Source: an uncultured bacterium
GTDB lineage: Bacteria > Cyanobacteriota > Vampirovibrionia > Gastranaerophilales > Gastranaerophilaceae
Assembly (NCBI GenBank): GCA_948433295.1
Contig: CAOJDT010000002.1
Coordinates: forward strand, 1-63,714
Length of the DNA stretch: 63,714 nucleotides
Reading direction: 5' to 3'
A program made the translations under genes and the position numbers. Shown piece after piece: positions 52,494 through 61,680 of the stretch. The notes under the pieces are model-generated. The model did no database searches, was not told the origin of the DNA, and saw only the letters and a program-made list of their open reading frames with translations. Position 1 is the first letter of the stretch. Each line of letters begins with the position of its first letter.

Positions 52494-53272
52494 ATGAAAA
52501 CTCAGACTATGAAAGAATCTGCATTAAGGTGGGGGGGGGCTTATCTATGTGTAACCAACACTCAGCAAAGGTTTTCGGGGCTTTTTCTTTAGCAGCAGTT
52601 TTAATTACTTTAGGTATTATCGGAATTGTTGCCGCAATGACTTTGCCTGCGCTGATACAAAATTATCAAGAAAAGGTCGTTGTTAATAAGGTTTCAAAAT
52701 TCTACAGTGAGTTTTCGCAAGCTTACCAGCTGGCGGTTAATGACCTTGGAACAATGGATAACTGGGGTTTAAGCGATACAATTAAGGTAAAAGATGAAAA
52801 CGATCAATATGTTCTGAGTGAAGAAGGACTTAAGTCAACTGAGAAATTTTTTGATATTATGGATAAGTATTTAAAAAGGGTTTCCAGAACTGAAAAAACT
52901 ATTGAATATTCAAAGTCTACAGGTAATGATTATATTTTATCAGACGGAATGTCCATCGCTTCAATACATATATTGCCAATATCTTATTGCAGGCCTTGGA
53001 ATAAGAATTCAACTTGTGCTGATATTTATCTGAAAACTGATACAAAAGAACCAATGTATCGTGCTGATGGCTCTCATAATAAAAATGTTTTTAATTTCCG
53101 TTTACATCCACATTCTGTAACTCCAACCGGATTTATGGATAGTGAATTTGATAAATGTAAATCAGGTGAAAACTATGCAACGTGTACAGCATGGGTTTTG
53201 CATAATAAAAACATGGATTATCTGAAATGTCCTGAAAAATTGAGTTGGAAAGGCAAGCACTCTTGTAAGTAG
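52494..53272 (+). CDS. Prepilin-like protein with poly-G leader, phase-variable; out of frame here (9 G), Glu+5 replaced
   Basis: ATG 52494 has AGGAGG five bases upstream. Its frame passes through 9 G and ends after 32 codons. With 10 G it would read ALRWGGGLSMCNQHSAKVFGA then FSLAAVLITLGIIG, a 30-residue leader and a prepilin of about 230 residues. The otherwise conserved Glu at +5 is Ala (FSLAAV). The ectodomain has 'YILSDGMSIAS' and ends with 'CTAWVLHNKNMDYLKC', like the genes at 57.6 and 60.5 kb. The leader and helix are nearly identical at DNA level to the 57.6-kb gene. Confidence 0.8.
52531..52539 (+). repeat. Poly-G tract (9 G) in prepilin leader
   Basis: G9 after AAGGT; one more G would restore the frame. 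Confidence 0.85.
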
Positions 53273-53361
53273 AAACAATTTTATTTCTGTGTTAGAATAA
53301 ATCAGTAAACGACCTTTTGCTTTAATGGCAGGGAATACTTGAATTAAGGAAGGATATGTTC

Positions 53362-54636
53362 ATGAACAAAGTTGTAGTCGGCGCTCAATGGGGCGATGAA
53401 GGAAAGGCTAAAATTACTGATTTATTAGCGGCTGATGCGGAAGTGATTATCAGATATCAGGGCGGATGTAACGCAGGTCACACTGTTGTCGCCAACAATA
53501 AAACTTATAAGTTCCACCTGATTCCGTCAGGAATTCTCTACGGAAACAAAACCTGCTTTATCGGTGCGGGAACAGTTATTCTTCCGGAATCTTTCGAAAA
53601 AGAAGTCAACGAACTTATTGAAGAAGGCATCGACGTTTCAGGATTAAAAGTCAGTCCGCTTGCATCAATCACAATGCCTTACCATACAGAAGTCGACGGT
53701 TACAGCGAAGATAACGCAAAGAAAGGTAAAATCGGAACAACTAAAAAAGGCATTGGTCCGACTTATACCGACAAAGTCGCACGTTTCGGGTTAAAGATAG
53801 AAGATTTGTACTCACCTGAAGCATTGAACGAAAAACTCGACGTAATTCTTCCTCTCAAAAATAAAACTCTTGAAAAAGTTTACGGTCTTCAACCTTATTC
53901 AAAAGAATGCGTGCTTGCATTGTGCGAAAAATATGCAGAAATTTTCAGACCTTATGTATGTTTTGACTGGCAGGAAATGCTTGAAAATTCACGCAAAAAA
54001 CAAATTCTTTTCGAAGGCGCACAAGGTGTAATGCTTGACGTGGATTACGGAACATATCCGTTCGTAACCTCATCCAATCCTATTGGCGGAGGAGCTTGCA
54101 CAGGTTCAGGTTACGGTCCTAAAATGATAGATGAAGTTATCGGAGTTGCAAAAGCCTACGTTACGCGTGTAGGCGAAGGTCCTTTCGTAACCGAATTAAC
54201 AGATGAAACAGGTGACAAAATTCGAGAAATCGGTCACGAATTCGGCGTAACAACAGGTCGTCCGCGTCGCTGCGGATGGTTTGATGCTGTAACAATGCGT
54301 TATGCGGTTCTTGTAGGCGGTTTAACGTCAGTTGCACTTACAAAAATCGACGTTTTTGATTCGTTTGACGAAATCAAAGTTTGTACGGCATACAAAGATA
54401 CACGCGACGGAAAGATTTACAAATCATATCCGACGAATGTATACATTCATAAATACTTAGAGCCTGTTTACGAAACTCACAAAGGCTGGGGCGAAGATAT
54501 TACGGGAATCAGAGAATACAACAAGCTTCCCGAAAACGCAAAAAAATATCTCGCAAGATTGGAAGAACTTCTTGAAGTTCCGATTTCTATCGTAAGTGTC
54601 GGTCCTGACAGAGAACAAACTATTTTCCGCGGATAA
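53362..54636 (+). CDS. purA: Adenylosuccinate synthase
   Basis: 424 residues from ATG 53362, which is well spaced from AAGGAAGGA; ATG 53356 is too close. GTP/IMP motifs are 'VVVGAQWGDEGKAKITDLLA', 'YQGGCNAGHTVV', 'KKGIGPTYTDKVAR', 'LFEGAQGVMLDVDYGTYPFV' and 'TGRPRRCGWFDAVTMRYA'. It makes adenylosuccinate from IMP and Asp in AMP synthesis. A long hairpin with a T run follows. Confidence 0.97.
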   Translation: MNKVVVGAQWGDEGKAKITDLLAADAEVIIRYQGGCNAGHTVVANNKTYKFHLIPSGILYGNKTCFIGAGTVILPESFEKEVNELIEEGIDVSGLKVSPLASITMPYHTEVDGYSEDNAKKGKIGTTKKGIGPTYTDKVARFGLKIEDLYSPEALNEKLDVILPLKNKTLEKVYGLQPYSKECVLALCEKYAEIFRPYVCFDWQEMLENSRKKQILFEGAQGVMLDVDYGTYPFVTSSNPIGGGACTGSGYGPKMIDEVIGVAKAYVTRVGEGPFVTELTDETGDKIREIGHEFGVTTGRPRRCGWFDAVTMRYAVLVGGLTSVALTKIDVFDSFDEIKVCTAYKDTRDGKIYKSYPTNVYIHKYLEPVYETHKGWGEDITGIREYNKLPENAKKYLARLEELLEVPISIVSVGPDREQTIFRG

Positions 54637-54653
54637 AATATCTTAAACCAAAA

Positions 54654-54732
54654 CAGACAGGTAATTTATTTCGAAACGATAGCGAAAGCAGAGCGGAAGC
54701 GTGTTTGAGAAATAAAATGCCTGTCGTTTTTT
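54654..54732 (+). terminator. Long imperfect hairpin after purA, terminator-like
   Basis: Arms GACAGG..TTTATTTC (from 54656) and GAAATAAA..CCTGTC (to 54725) enclose a purine-rich core and are followed by CGTTTTTT. The core word ACGATAGCGA (54676-54685) also occurs in the 48.2-kb hairpin block. Confidence 0.6.
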
Positions 54733-54782
54733 AATTTAGCAATTTTTTACTGCCCGATGTTTTTATATTATTACAGGTAGTT

Positions 54783-57575
54783 ATGCTCAATATTAATCCA
54801 TTCTATAAATTCGGAATACCACAGCTTTCGACAAATTCTGCACCGCAGCAAAAAGTCGAAAATAAAAAGGTGCAAAATAATTCCATTTCAAACGTTACCC
54901 CTGATTATAACGTGAAAATTCCGATTGGCTATCAAAAAATAGAAGAAATTAATCTTCCGTTTGAAACAAAAGCGCATCTTTATAAGCTTTCTAACGGGCA
55001 ACGAGTTGCGATTATTCCTAACGAAGGTGCGACAGTCGTTAAAACTTACGTAAATACAGGTTCAATGAATGAACCTGATAATGTTCGCGGAATAAGCCAC
55101 TATATTGAACATAACCTGTTTAACGGCTCAGAAGAACTTGAAGCTGGCGAATTCTTCAAAACAACGGATGAAATGGGGGCAAATACAAACGCAAGCACAG
55201 GCTTTGCAGAAACAAATTATTACATAAAATCTTTCCTGTTGAACGACGGAGATTTGGAAAAGAAAATAAAAATCCACGCCTCAATGCTTGAATCGCCGCG
55301 GTTCGCCGTTGAAATGCTCGAAAAAGAAAAAGGCATTGTGAATTCCGAAATCAACATGATTACATCAAACCCCGAAAATATCGGCTTCAACAAAACAATT
55401 AAAAACCTTTTTAATATCAAATCAAAATCTAATGACCTTATTGCAGGAACAACCGACAATATTACAAACTTAAAAAAAGAAGACGTGGTTGACTATTTTA
55501 ACAAAAATTACTATCCTGCAAACATGGTGACTGTGATTTCCGGCGAAGTTAATCCCGATGAAACAATTAAACTCGCCGCAAAATATTTTACATCAACAAA
55601 ACAACCTCAAAATAATCGTCATTTTGAAGAGTTGAAACCACTAGAAAAACCAATCAGAGAAGACATCATTTCGGATAAAGCCGTCTCTACCTTTGTTTCG
55701 CTAGGTTTCAAAGGTCCCGAAAATAACAATTACAAAGACCGTATTGTTCTAAATGCTTTTCTGGAACTTCTTTTGACATCTCCGGCAATGACCAGACATA
55801 CAGGCAAACTGAATATTCAACCTTTTGCCAACGATGAAAAAATTTGTACGCAAGAAAATTCTCCGCGTGCAATCGTTATTGCCGCAGATACTAATGAAGA
55901 AAATTCGGAAAAATTCCTGAAAATTCTTTACCAACAAATCGCCAACAGAAAAAATACAAACTTGACAGATGAAGAAATGCAGATTATCAAAAAAAGAATG
56001 TTAAAATATCTGTCTAACGATTTTGAATACTCGGAAAGTATTAACAATCTCGTCGGACAAGCTTTATTGGAAGGTAATACCGAATTAATCAAAAACTATG
56101 AAAATATCATAAACTCAATGACTGCCGACGATATCAAAAATATCACACGTAAGTATTTTGACCTGAACAAAGTGGCGATAACACTCGTACACCCTGAAGG
56201 TTCAGATAATATTAAACAAAATTATGCAAAAGCAAAAACGATTTCGTTTACGGGTAGAAATAAAGCAATAAATATGGACAATGTAAAAGAATACACTATG
56301 CCCTCCAACAATGTAAAAATCGTAACTAATAACACGAAAACAACAAATTCATCACTTGCAATAACTTTTAACTGCGATACTCCAATTACAACACAAAAAC
56401 CTGCAACAGCATTTTTATTAAATGAATTGCTGAATGAAGGTTCTATGCTAAGAAACAAAACCCAATTTTCAACAGACAACGCAAAACGTGCAATCGTAAA
56501 TGATTTTGTCTCAGGAGATAAGGTTATTCAATCCTCAAGCGAATTTGATGCACAAGATTTGACTTATGCAATTAAATCAGCAACCGAAGTTCTTCTAAAC
56601 CCTAGATTTAACGAAGATTCACTTAATCTAGTCAAAAATAATCTGAAAGACGAACTTTCACGCCTGCATAAAACACCTTATGATAAATTAAACAAGGAAC
56701 TTCATAATGGCACGCTATACGGATGCACAAACGAAGAAATCCTTAATAGCATCGACAGTGTTACTATGGAGGAAATAAAATCTCTTTATAATTCGATTAT
56801 TAAAAATGCCAAAACGTCCGTTGTTGTCTCTGCCCCTTTTGAACAAAACAAAGGACTTGCACAAGAATTGTTTAACGAAATTCAAAGATTACCAAAAGCA
56901 AAAGAATTCAAGCCATTCCATTATCAAAAATATGAACCCGTAAAGGAAACAAAAGTTCTGACTGATATTCACAATAAAAATCAGGCACAAATTGTTATGG
57001 CGTATAAATTCAAAATAAACAACAACCTGAAAGATACAGTCGCCCTTGAACTTTTGAACAATATTCTCGGCGGAAGCCCATCATCAAGGCTTTTTAATGA
57101 CTTACGCGAAAAGCAAAAACTTGCTTATTCAGTAAAATCCGAACTTGGAAAGGTTTTTAATGCACAAACTCTGGCACTTATTATCGGAACAACAACGGAA
57201 AATAAAGAAACAGGTGAAATAAGTTACGATAATCTTCAAAAATCAATTGAAGGCTTCAAAAAACATGTCAAAAAACTTAAAACAGAAAAAGTTACGGAAG
57301 AAGAACTCAAAAGTGCAAAACTTGCAATGAAAAACGCAATACTTTCACAAAACGAAAGCGGAAACGACAAAACTGAAACACTTGAATACAGCCTATCTTC
57401 TGAATACGGTTTGACGCGTGAAAATCAACTTCTGGATATGATTGATAAAATTACATCAGATGACATTTATAATGCCGCAAATTACATTTTTAAAGAAAAA
57501 CCGACTTACTCAATTGTCGCAACAGAAAATACACTTAAAGCAAACAATGAATACCTGAAATCACTTGCTATATAG
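54783..57575 (+). CDS. Tandem M16-family zinc peptidase with an SFTG linker word
   Basis: 930 residues: two M16 repeats of about 450 residues. The first has the zinc motif HxxEH (H106, E109, H110 in ISHYIEHNLFNG) and 'KGIVNSEINM'. The second lacks it and keeps the partner-type 'NILGGSPSSRLFNDLREKQK'. The N-terminal 45 residues are polar and low-complexity, with no signal peptide. A 'TISFTGRNKAI' word lies in the linker between the repeats. It resembles PqqL/pitrilysin-like peptidases. Its weak ribosome binding site (AGGTAG) makes the start slightly uncertain. Confidence 0.9.
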   Translation: MLNINPFYKFGIPQLSTNSAPQQKVENKKVQNNSISNVTPDYNVKIPIGYQKIEEINLPFETKAHLYKLSNGQRVAIIPNEGATVVKTYVNTGSMNEPDNVRGISHYIEHNLFNGSEELEAGEFFKTTDEMGANTNASTGFAETNYYIKSFLLNDGDLEKKIKIHASMLESPRFAVEMLEKEKGIVNSEINMITSNPENIGFNKTIKNLFNIKSKSNDLIAGTTDNITNLKKEDVVDYFNKNYYPANMVTVISGEVNPDETIKLAAKYFTSTKQPQNNRHFEELKPLEKPIREDIISDKAVSTFVSLGFKGPENNNYKDRIVLNAFLELLLTSPAMTRHTGKLNIQPFANDEKICTQENSPRAIVIAADTNEENSEKFLKILYQQIANRKNTNLTDEEMQIIKKRMLKYLSNDFEYSESINNLVGQALLEGNTELIKNYENIINSMTADDIKNITRKYFDLNKVAITLVHPEGSDNIKQNYAKAKTISFTGRNKAINMDNVKEYTMPSNNVKIVTNNTKTTNSSLAITFNCDTPITTQKPATAFLLNELLNEGSMLRNKTQFSTDNAKRAIVNDFVSGDKVIQSSSEFDAQDLTYAIKSATEVLLNPRFNEDSLNLVKNNLKDELSRLHKTPYDKLNKELHNGTLYGCTNEEILNSIDSVTMEEIKSLYNSIIKNAKTSVVVSAPFEQNKGLAQELFNEIQRLPKAKEFKPFHYQKYEPVKETKVLTDIHNKNQAQIVMAYKFKINNNLKDTVALELLNNILGGSPSSRLFNDLREKQKLAYSVKSELGKVFNAQTLALIIGTTTENKETGEISYDNLQKSIEGFKKHVKKLKTEKVTEEELKSAKLAMKNAILSQNESGNDKTETLEYSLSSEYGLTRENQLLDMIDKITSDDIYNAANYIFKEKPTYSIVATENTLKANNEYLKSLAI

Positions 57576-57583
57576 CTTACACC

Positions 57584-57611
57584 TTGATAATAACAAAAAA
57601 TATGTTATAAT
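57584..57611 (+). promoter_or_regulatory. Promoter of the poly-G prepilin gene
   Basis: TTGATA (57584-57589), 16 bp and TATAAT (57606-57611), then AAGGAGG and the start at 57631. Confidence 0.65.
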
Positions 57612-57630
57612 AATTAAGGAGGTATTTTAT

Positions 57631-58420
57631 ATGAAATCATTAATTATAGCTTCAAAACAGGTTCGGGGGGGGGGGCTTATCTAGCTGTAACCTCCACACA
57701 GCAAAGGTTTTCGGGGCTTTTACTTTAGCGGAAGTTTTAATTACTTTAGGTATTATTGGTATCGTCGCGGCAATGACTATGCCGGCGCTGATTCAGAAAC
57801 ATCAGGAAAAAGTTACCGTTGCAAAATTGAAGAAAAATTATTCCATAATGCAGCAGGCTTTTTTAATGGCGATTAACGAAAAAGGCCCTATTGAAACCTG
57901 GGGGTTAGCTTTTTCACATGACAATAGAGATTCTGAAGATGAACAAGATATCTCACTTTACGATGATAAAGAAAACATCTTATACCATTTAAAAGATTAT
58001 TTAAAAATCACTAAATATTGCGGATTGGAAAAGGGGTGCTGGTACTCAACACCAATGTATGCATTAAATGGAGAGATTTTCGGATATCCTGACAGAGGAT
58101 TTTTTTCAAAAGCAATACTTGCAGACGGCAGCATGATTTTGGGATACACTGAAGGCGACAGTTCAGGCTTTTTCAGAATAGATGTAAACGGAAAAAATCC
58201 GCCAAATACATTGGGAAAAGATATTTTTACCTTCCATATTGAAAAAAATAAAATCGTTCCATGGGGTGTACGCAGATATCCTTTTGATAATTTTTGTAAT
58301 CCGAAAAGGGGCGGTAAGGATCAAGGCAGAGGCTGTACAGCATGGGTAATTTATAATGAAAACATGGATTACCTTCACTGCGACGGTCTTTCGTGGAACA
58401 GTAATACAAAATGTAAATAA
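57631..58420 (+). CDS. Prepilin-like protein with poly-G leader, phase-variable; out of frame here (11 G)
   Basis: ATG 57631 has AAGGAGG eight bases upstream. Its frame enters 11 G and stops after 17 codons. With 10 G it reads KQVRGGGLSSCNLHTAKVFGA then FTLAEVLITLGIIG (Glu+5 present), a 29-residue leader and a mature part of about 234 residues. The ectodomain has 'AILADGSMILGY', 'RIDVNGKNPPNTLGKD', and a C-terminus 'CTAWVIYNENMDYLHC' then 'LSWNSNTKCK'. Closed by a perfect hairpin terminator. No adjacent HTH gene. Confidence 0.82.
57665..57675 (+). repeat. Poly-G tract (11 G) in prepilin leader
   Basis: G11 after GTTC; 10 would restore the frame. Confidence 0.85.
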
Positions 58421-58423
58421 TAA

Positions 58424-58453
58424 GAAAAGACCTCTCATAAGAGAGGTCTTTTC
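58424..58453. terminator. Rho-independent terminator, bidirectional
   Basis: Perfect 13-bp stem GAAAAGACCTCTC / GAGAGGTCTTTTC with a 4-nt loop, between the prepilin gene and the convergent gapA. Confidence 0.92.
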
Positions 58454-58473
58454 TTTATATGTTTGCTAAAAAA

Positions 58474-59484
<1,011 letters not shown>

Positions 59485-59506
59485 TTACTCCTTCTTATTT
59501 TGTAAA

Positions 59507-59536
59507 TCTATAACATGTCATTTATATCATCAACAA
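59507..59536 (-). promoter_or_regulatory. Promoter of gapA
   Basis: TTGTTG (59536-59531), 18 bp and TATAGA (59512-59507). Confidence 0.5.
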
Positions 59537-59587
59537 AAAAGTTAATCAATAGGTTTAGACTGAATGAATTATTAAGAAAAGGTTAAA

Positions 59588-60485
59588 TTATTTACATTTT
59601 TTCTTGCCGTCCCACGAAAGATCATCACAATGCCAATAATCCATGTTTTCATTGTAAATTACCCATGCTGAACAACCCCAGCCCTCGGCTTCAGACGAAA
59701 GACAACCGGAATCAAATCTGTAATATTTAGGATTATAACGGGGGTTTGAACCATCGGAAGTGTTATTTTCAAAGATTTGTGCTCCGTTTGGTATTATTCC
59801 GTATTTTGTTACTGTAAAAATAAACAGGTCATCACCATATTTATTAGGACCTTTGCCTCCGTTTACATCGACAATATATTCTCCACAAACATTTTCTAAA
59901 TATTTTCCGCTTGCATATACTGCATTACAGTCAGGATTTTGAATATATGTATTCATTATCATACCATCAGGCAGAACTGCGCTAAATCGTTGTTTATTTT
60001 TAGGGTTAAATAAATTGTTAAAAACTGTACCTTTTCGCAGGAAAAGTTTTTCTGCAGGATGACATTTTTCACCTACCGTACAAATTTTCAGAAATTTCAT
60101 TTGAGGCTGAATATATTTAAGCAAAATTTCTGAACTATCTAATGTCATCCCCCATTGATCGGGAGTACCATGCTCCATAACTGCAAATTGAAATGCCTGC
60201 GATATTGTTGAATAAAACTTTTTGAGCGCGGTTACTTTTGCTTTCTCCTGATGTTTTTGAATCAGTGTCGGAAGAGTCATAGCGGCAACAACTCCGATTA
60301 TACCGAGAGTGATTAAGACTTCGGCAAGAGTGAAACCGAATTTTGGACTCTGCCGAACAAACGATTGAGTATCGTTTGTCAGAGTTTGCGCCGTGTGAGC
60401 ATGAACAAACCCTTTTTTAGTATTGCTTACCTTAGAGGAGCTCTGCCCCCCCCCCCGAAATAGTTGATATCACTGCGTTTGACAT
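59588..60485 (-). CDS. Prepilin-like protein with very long poly-G leader, phase-variable; out of frame here (11 G)
   Basis: ATG 60485 has GGAGG eight bases upstream. Its frame enters 11 G and stops after 17 codons. With 10 G it continues STISGGGQSSSKVSN... through an open Ser/Thr/Gln-rich stretch to QSPKFG and FTLAEVLITLGIIG: a 50-residue leader and a mature part of about 249 residues. The ectodomain has 'AVLPDGMIMNTY', 'IVDVNGGKGPNKYGDD' and the C-terminus 'CSAWVIYNENMDYWHC'. Its promoter overlaps a 32-bp perfect palindrome. Confidence 0.8.
60446..60456 (-). repeat. Poly-G tract (11 G on minus strand) in prepilin leader
   Basis: C11 on the plus strand; 10 would restore the frame. Confidence 0.85.
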
Positions 60486-60521
60486 AGTTTAACCCTCCAA
60501 TATTTCTTAATTAATATAAAC

Positions 60522-60553
60522 TTAATATCTGTTATAATTATAACAGATATTAA
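60522..60553. promoter_or_regulatory. 32-bp perfect palindrome between prepilin and mlaE-like genes, candidate operator
   Basis: Half-site TTAATATCTGTTATAA followed directly by its reverse complement. It covers the -10 box of the leftward prepilin promoter. Confidence 0.7.
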
Positions 60554-60565
60554 TAATATTTACAA
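60537..60565 (-). promoter_or_regulatory. Promoter of the long-leader prepilin gene
   Basis: TTGTAA (60565-60560), 17 bp and TATAAT (60542-60537), the latter inside the palindrome. Confidence 0.6.
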
Positions 60566-60566
60566 C

Positions 60567-60595
60567 CTGACAAAAATTTTCTTTTATGCTACTAT
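60567..60595 (+). promoter_or_regulatory. Probable promoter of the second mlaE-like gene
   Basis: CTGACA (60567-60572), 17 bp and TACTAT (60590-60595); the ATG at 60607 follows 11 nt later without a Shine-Dalgarno sequence. Confidence 0.45.
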
Positions 60596-60606
60596 CATAA
60601 ACAGTT

Positions 60607-61344
60607 ATGATAAATTTTCTGGGGCTTTGCGTTCAAAATTTAATCAGATGTCTAAAATATCTGTTCAGCGGACAGTTAAGATTTTTTGCAGTAATTTCAC
60701 AGGCTGCTGCCATAAGTTATGACTCACTGCCGATATCCTTAATTATTGCATTCATTGCAGCTGCGGTAATCGCAATACAAGTATCAAAACAGTTTTTGAT
60801 GTCAGGCGCAGAAGCTTATATAGGCGGAACAATTGCTATTGTAATGATAAGAGAAATCGCACCCGGTTTTGTAGCTCTGGCTATAGGAGCGCGTGCAGGA
60901 ACAGCGATTTCCGCAGAAATTGCCAACATGCAGGTAACTTCTCAAGTTGATGCAATAAAGACATTAAAAGTCGATCCTGTAGGATATTATTTCACACCGA
61001 GACTTATTGCCGCTGCGATTACTGTACCTATGGTCGTACTACTTGCGGAAGTTATCGGGGTTCTCGGCGGATTATTTGTATCAAACGTTACTATTGACCT
61101 GCATCCTGACAGATATATGTATTCGGTCTGGGCGTGGCTTTCTACACGTGATATTTATATAAGCTTGTTAAAGGGCGCTGTTTTTGGACTCGTAATAGCA
61201 CTTGTCTGCGCTACACAGGGATATGAAACTAAAGGCGGCGCAAAAGAAGTAGGAAATTCCACCACTCAAGCCGCAATCCTTTCTACAATTTACATGCTTA
61301 TTTGTGATTTTATAATAAACTTAATATTTTATATTGCAAAATAA
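60607..61344 (+). CDS. Second MlaE-family lipid ABC transporter permease
   Basis: 245 residues, multi-pass, with 'ANMQVTSQVDAIKTLKVDP' and 'YFTPRLIAAAITVPMVV', homologous to the permease at 10.9 kb but clearly diverged. No ATPase or MCE gene lies beside it, so it must share an ATPase encoded elsewhere (possibly the mlaF in this window). The start is near-leaderless. The stop abuts that of the convergent HTH gene. Confidence 0.9.
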   Translation: MINFLGLCVQNLIRCLKYLFSGQLRFFAVISQAAAISYDSLPISLIIAFIAAAVIAIQVSKQFLMSGAEAYIGGTIAIVMIREIAPGFVALAIGARAGTAISAEIANMQVTSQVDAIKTLKVDPVGYYFTPRLIAAAITVPMVVLLAEVIGVLGGLFVSNVTIDLHPDRYMYSVWAWLSTRDIYISLLKGAVFGLVIALVCATQGYETKGGAKEVGNSTTQAAILSTIYMLICDFIINLIFYIAK

Positions 61345-61614
61345 TTATTCTAAAATAGACCAGTTTTCGGGTAATTCTTCGTATATCATTTGCATAACGG
61401 TTTCGGGTTTTAAATAATAAGCCTCTGCAATCTTTATAAAAGTTGATATTTGAGGGTCAAGTTCACCTGATTCTGCAATCAGCAGTGTTGTTTTTGAAAT
61501 ATTAATATCATAAGCCACCGAACGAGCCGAACGTTTGGTCTGGGCTCGAAGTTTCGCGATTACTCTTCCAAAAGCTTGAGAAAATTCTTTTTTCTTTGTT
61601 TGTGACACTTGCAT
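61345..61614 (-). CDS. XRE-family HTH regulator, divergent from a prepilin gene
   Basis: 89 residues: 'FGRVIAKLRAQTKRSARSVA' then 'YDINISKTTLLIAESGELDP', a Cro/C1-type HTH, followed by an extra helix. There is no Shine-Dalgarno sequence. Divergent from a prepilin gene, with 66 bp between starts containing a perfect palindrome. Confidence 0.85.
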   Translation of the reverse strand: MQVSQTKKKEFSQAFGRVIAKLRAQTKRSARSVAYDINISKTTLLIAESGELDPQISTFIKIAEAYYLKPETVMQMIYEELPENWSILE

Positions 61615-61637
61615 ATTATCATGATATCGGTTATTAT
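61609..61637 (+). promoter_or_regulatory. Promoter of the prepilin gene
   Basis: TTGCAT (61609-61614, over the HTH start codon), 17 bp and TATTAT (61632-61637); an overlapping TATAAT lies at 61635-61640. Confidence 0.5.
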
Positions 61638-61644
61638 AATTATA

Positions 61645-61662
61645 TGGACATAATTATGTCCA
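61645..61662. promoter_or_regulatory. 18-bp perfect palindrome, candidate operator
   Basis: TGGACATAATTATGTCCA, placed at the expected transcription start of the prepilin gene and upstream of the divergent HTH gene. Confidence 0.65.
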
Positions 61663-61680
61663 CCATGGAGGTATTTATTT

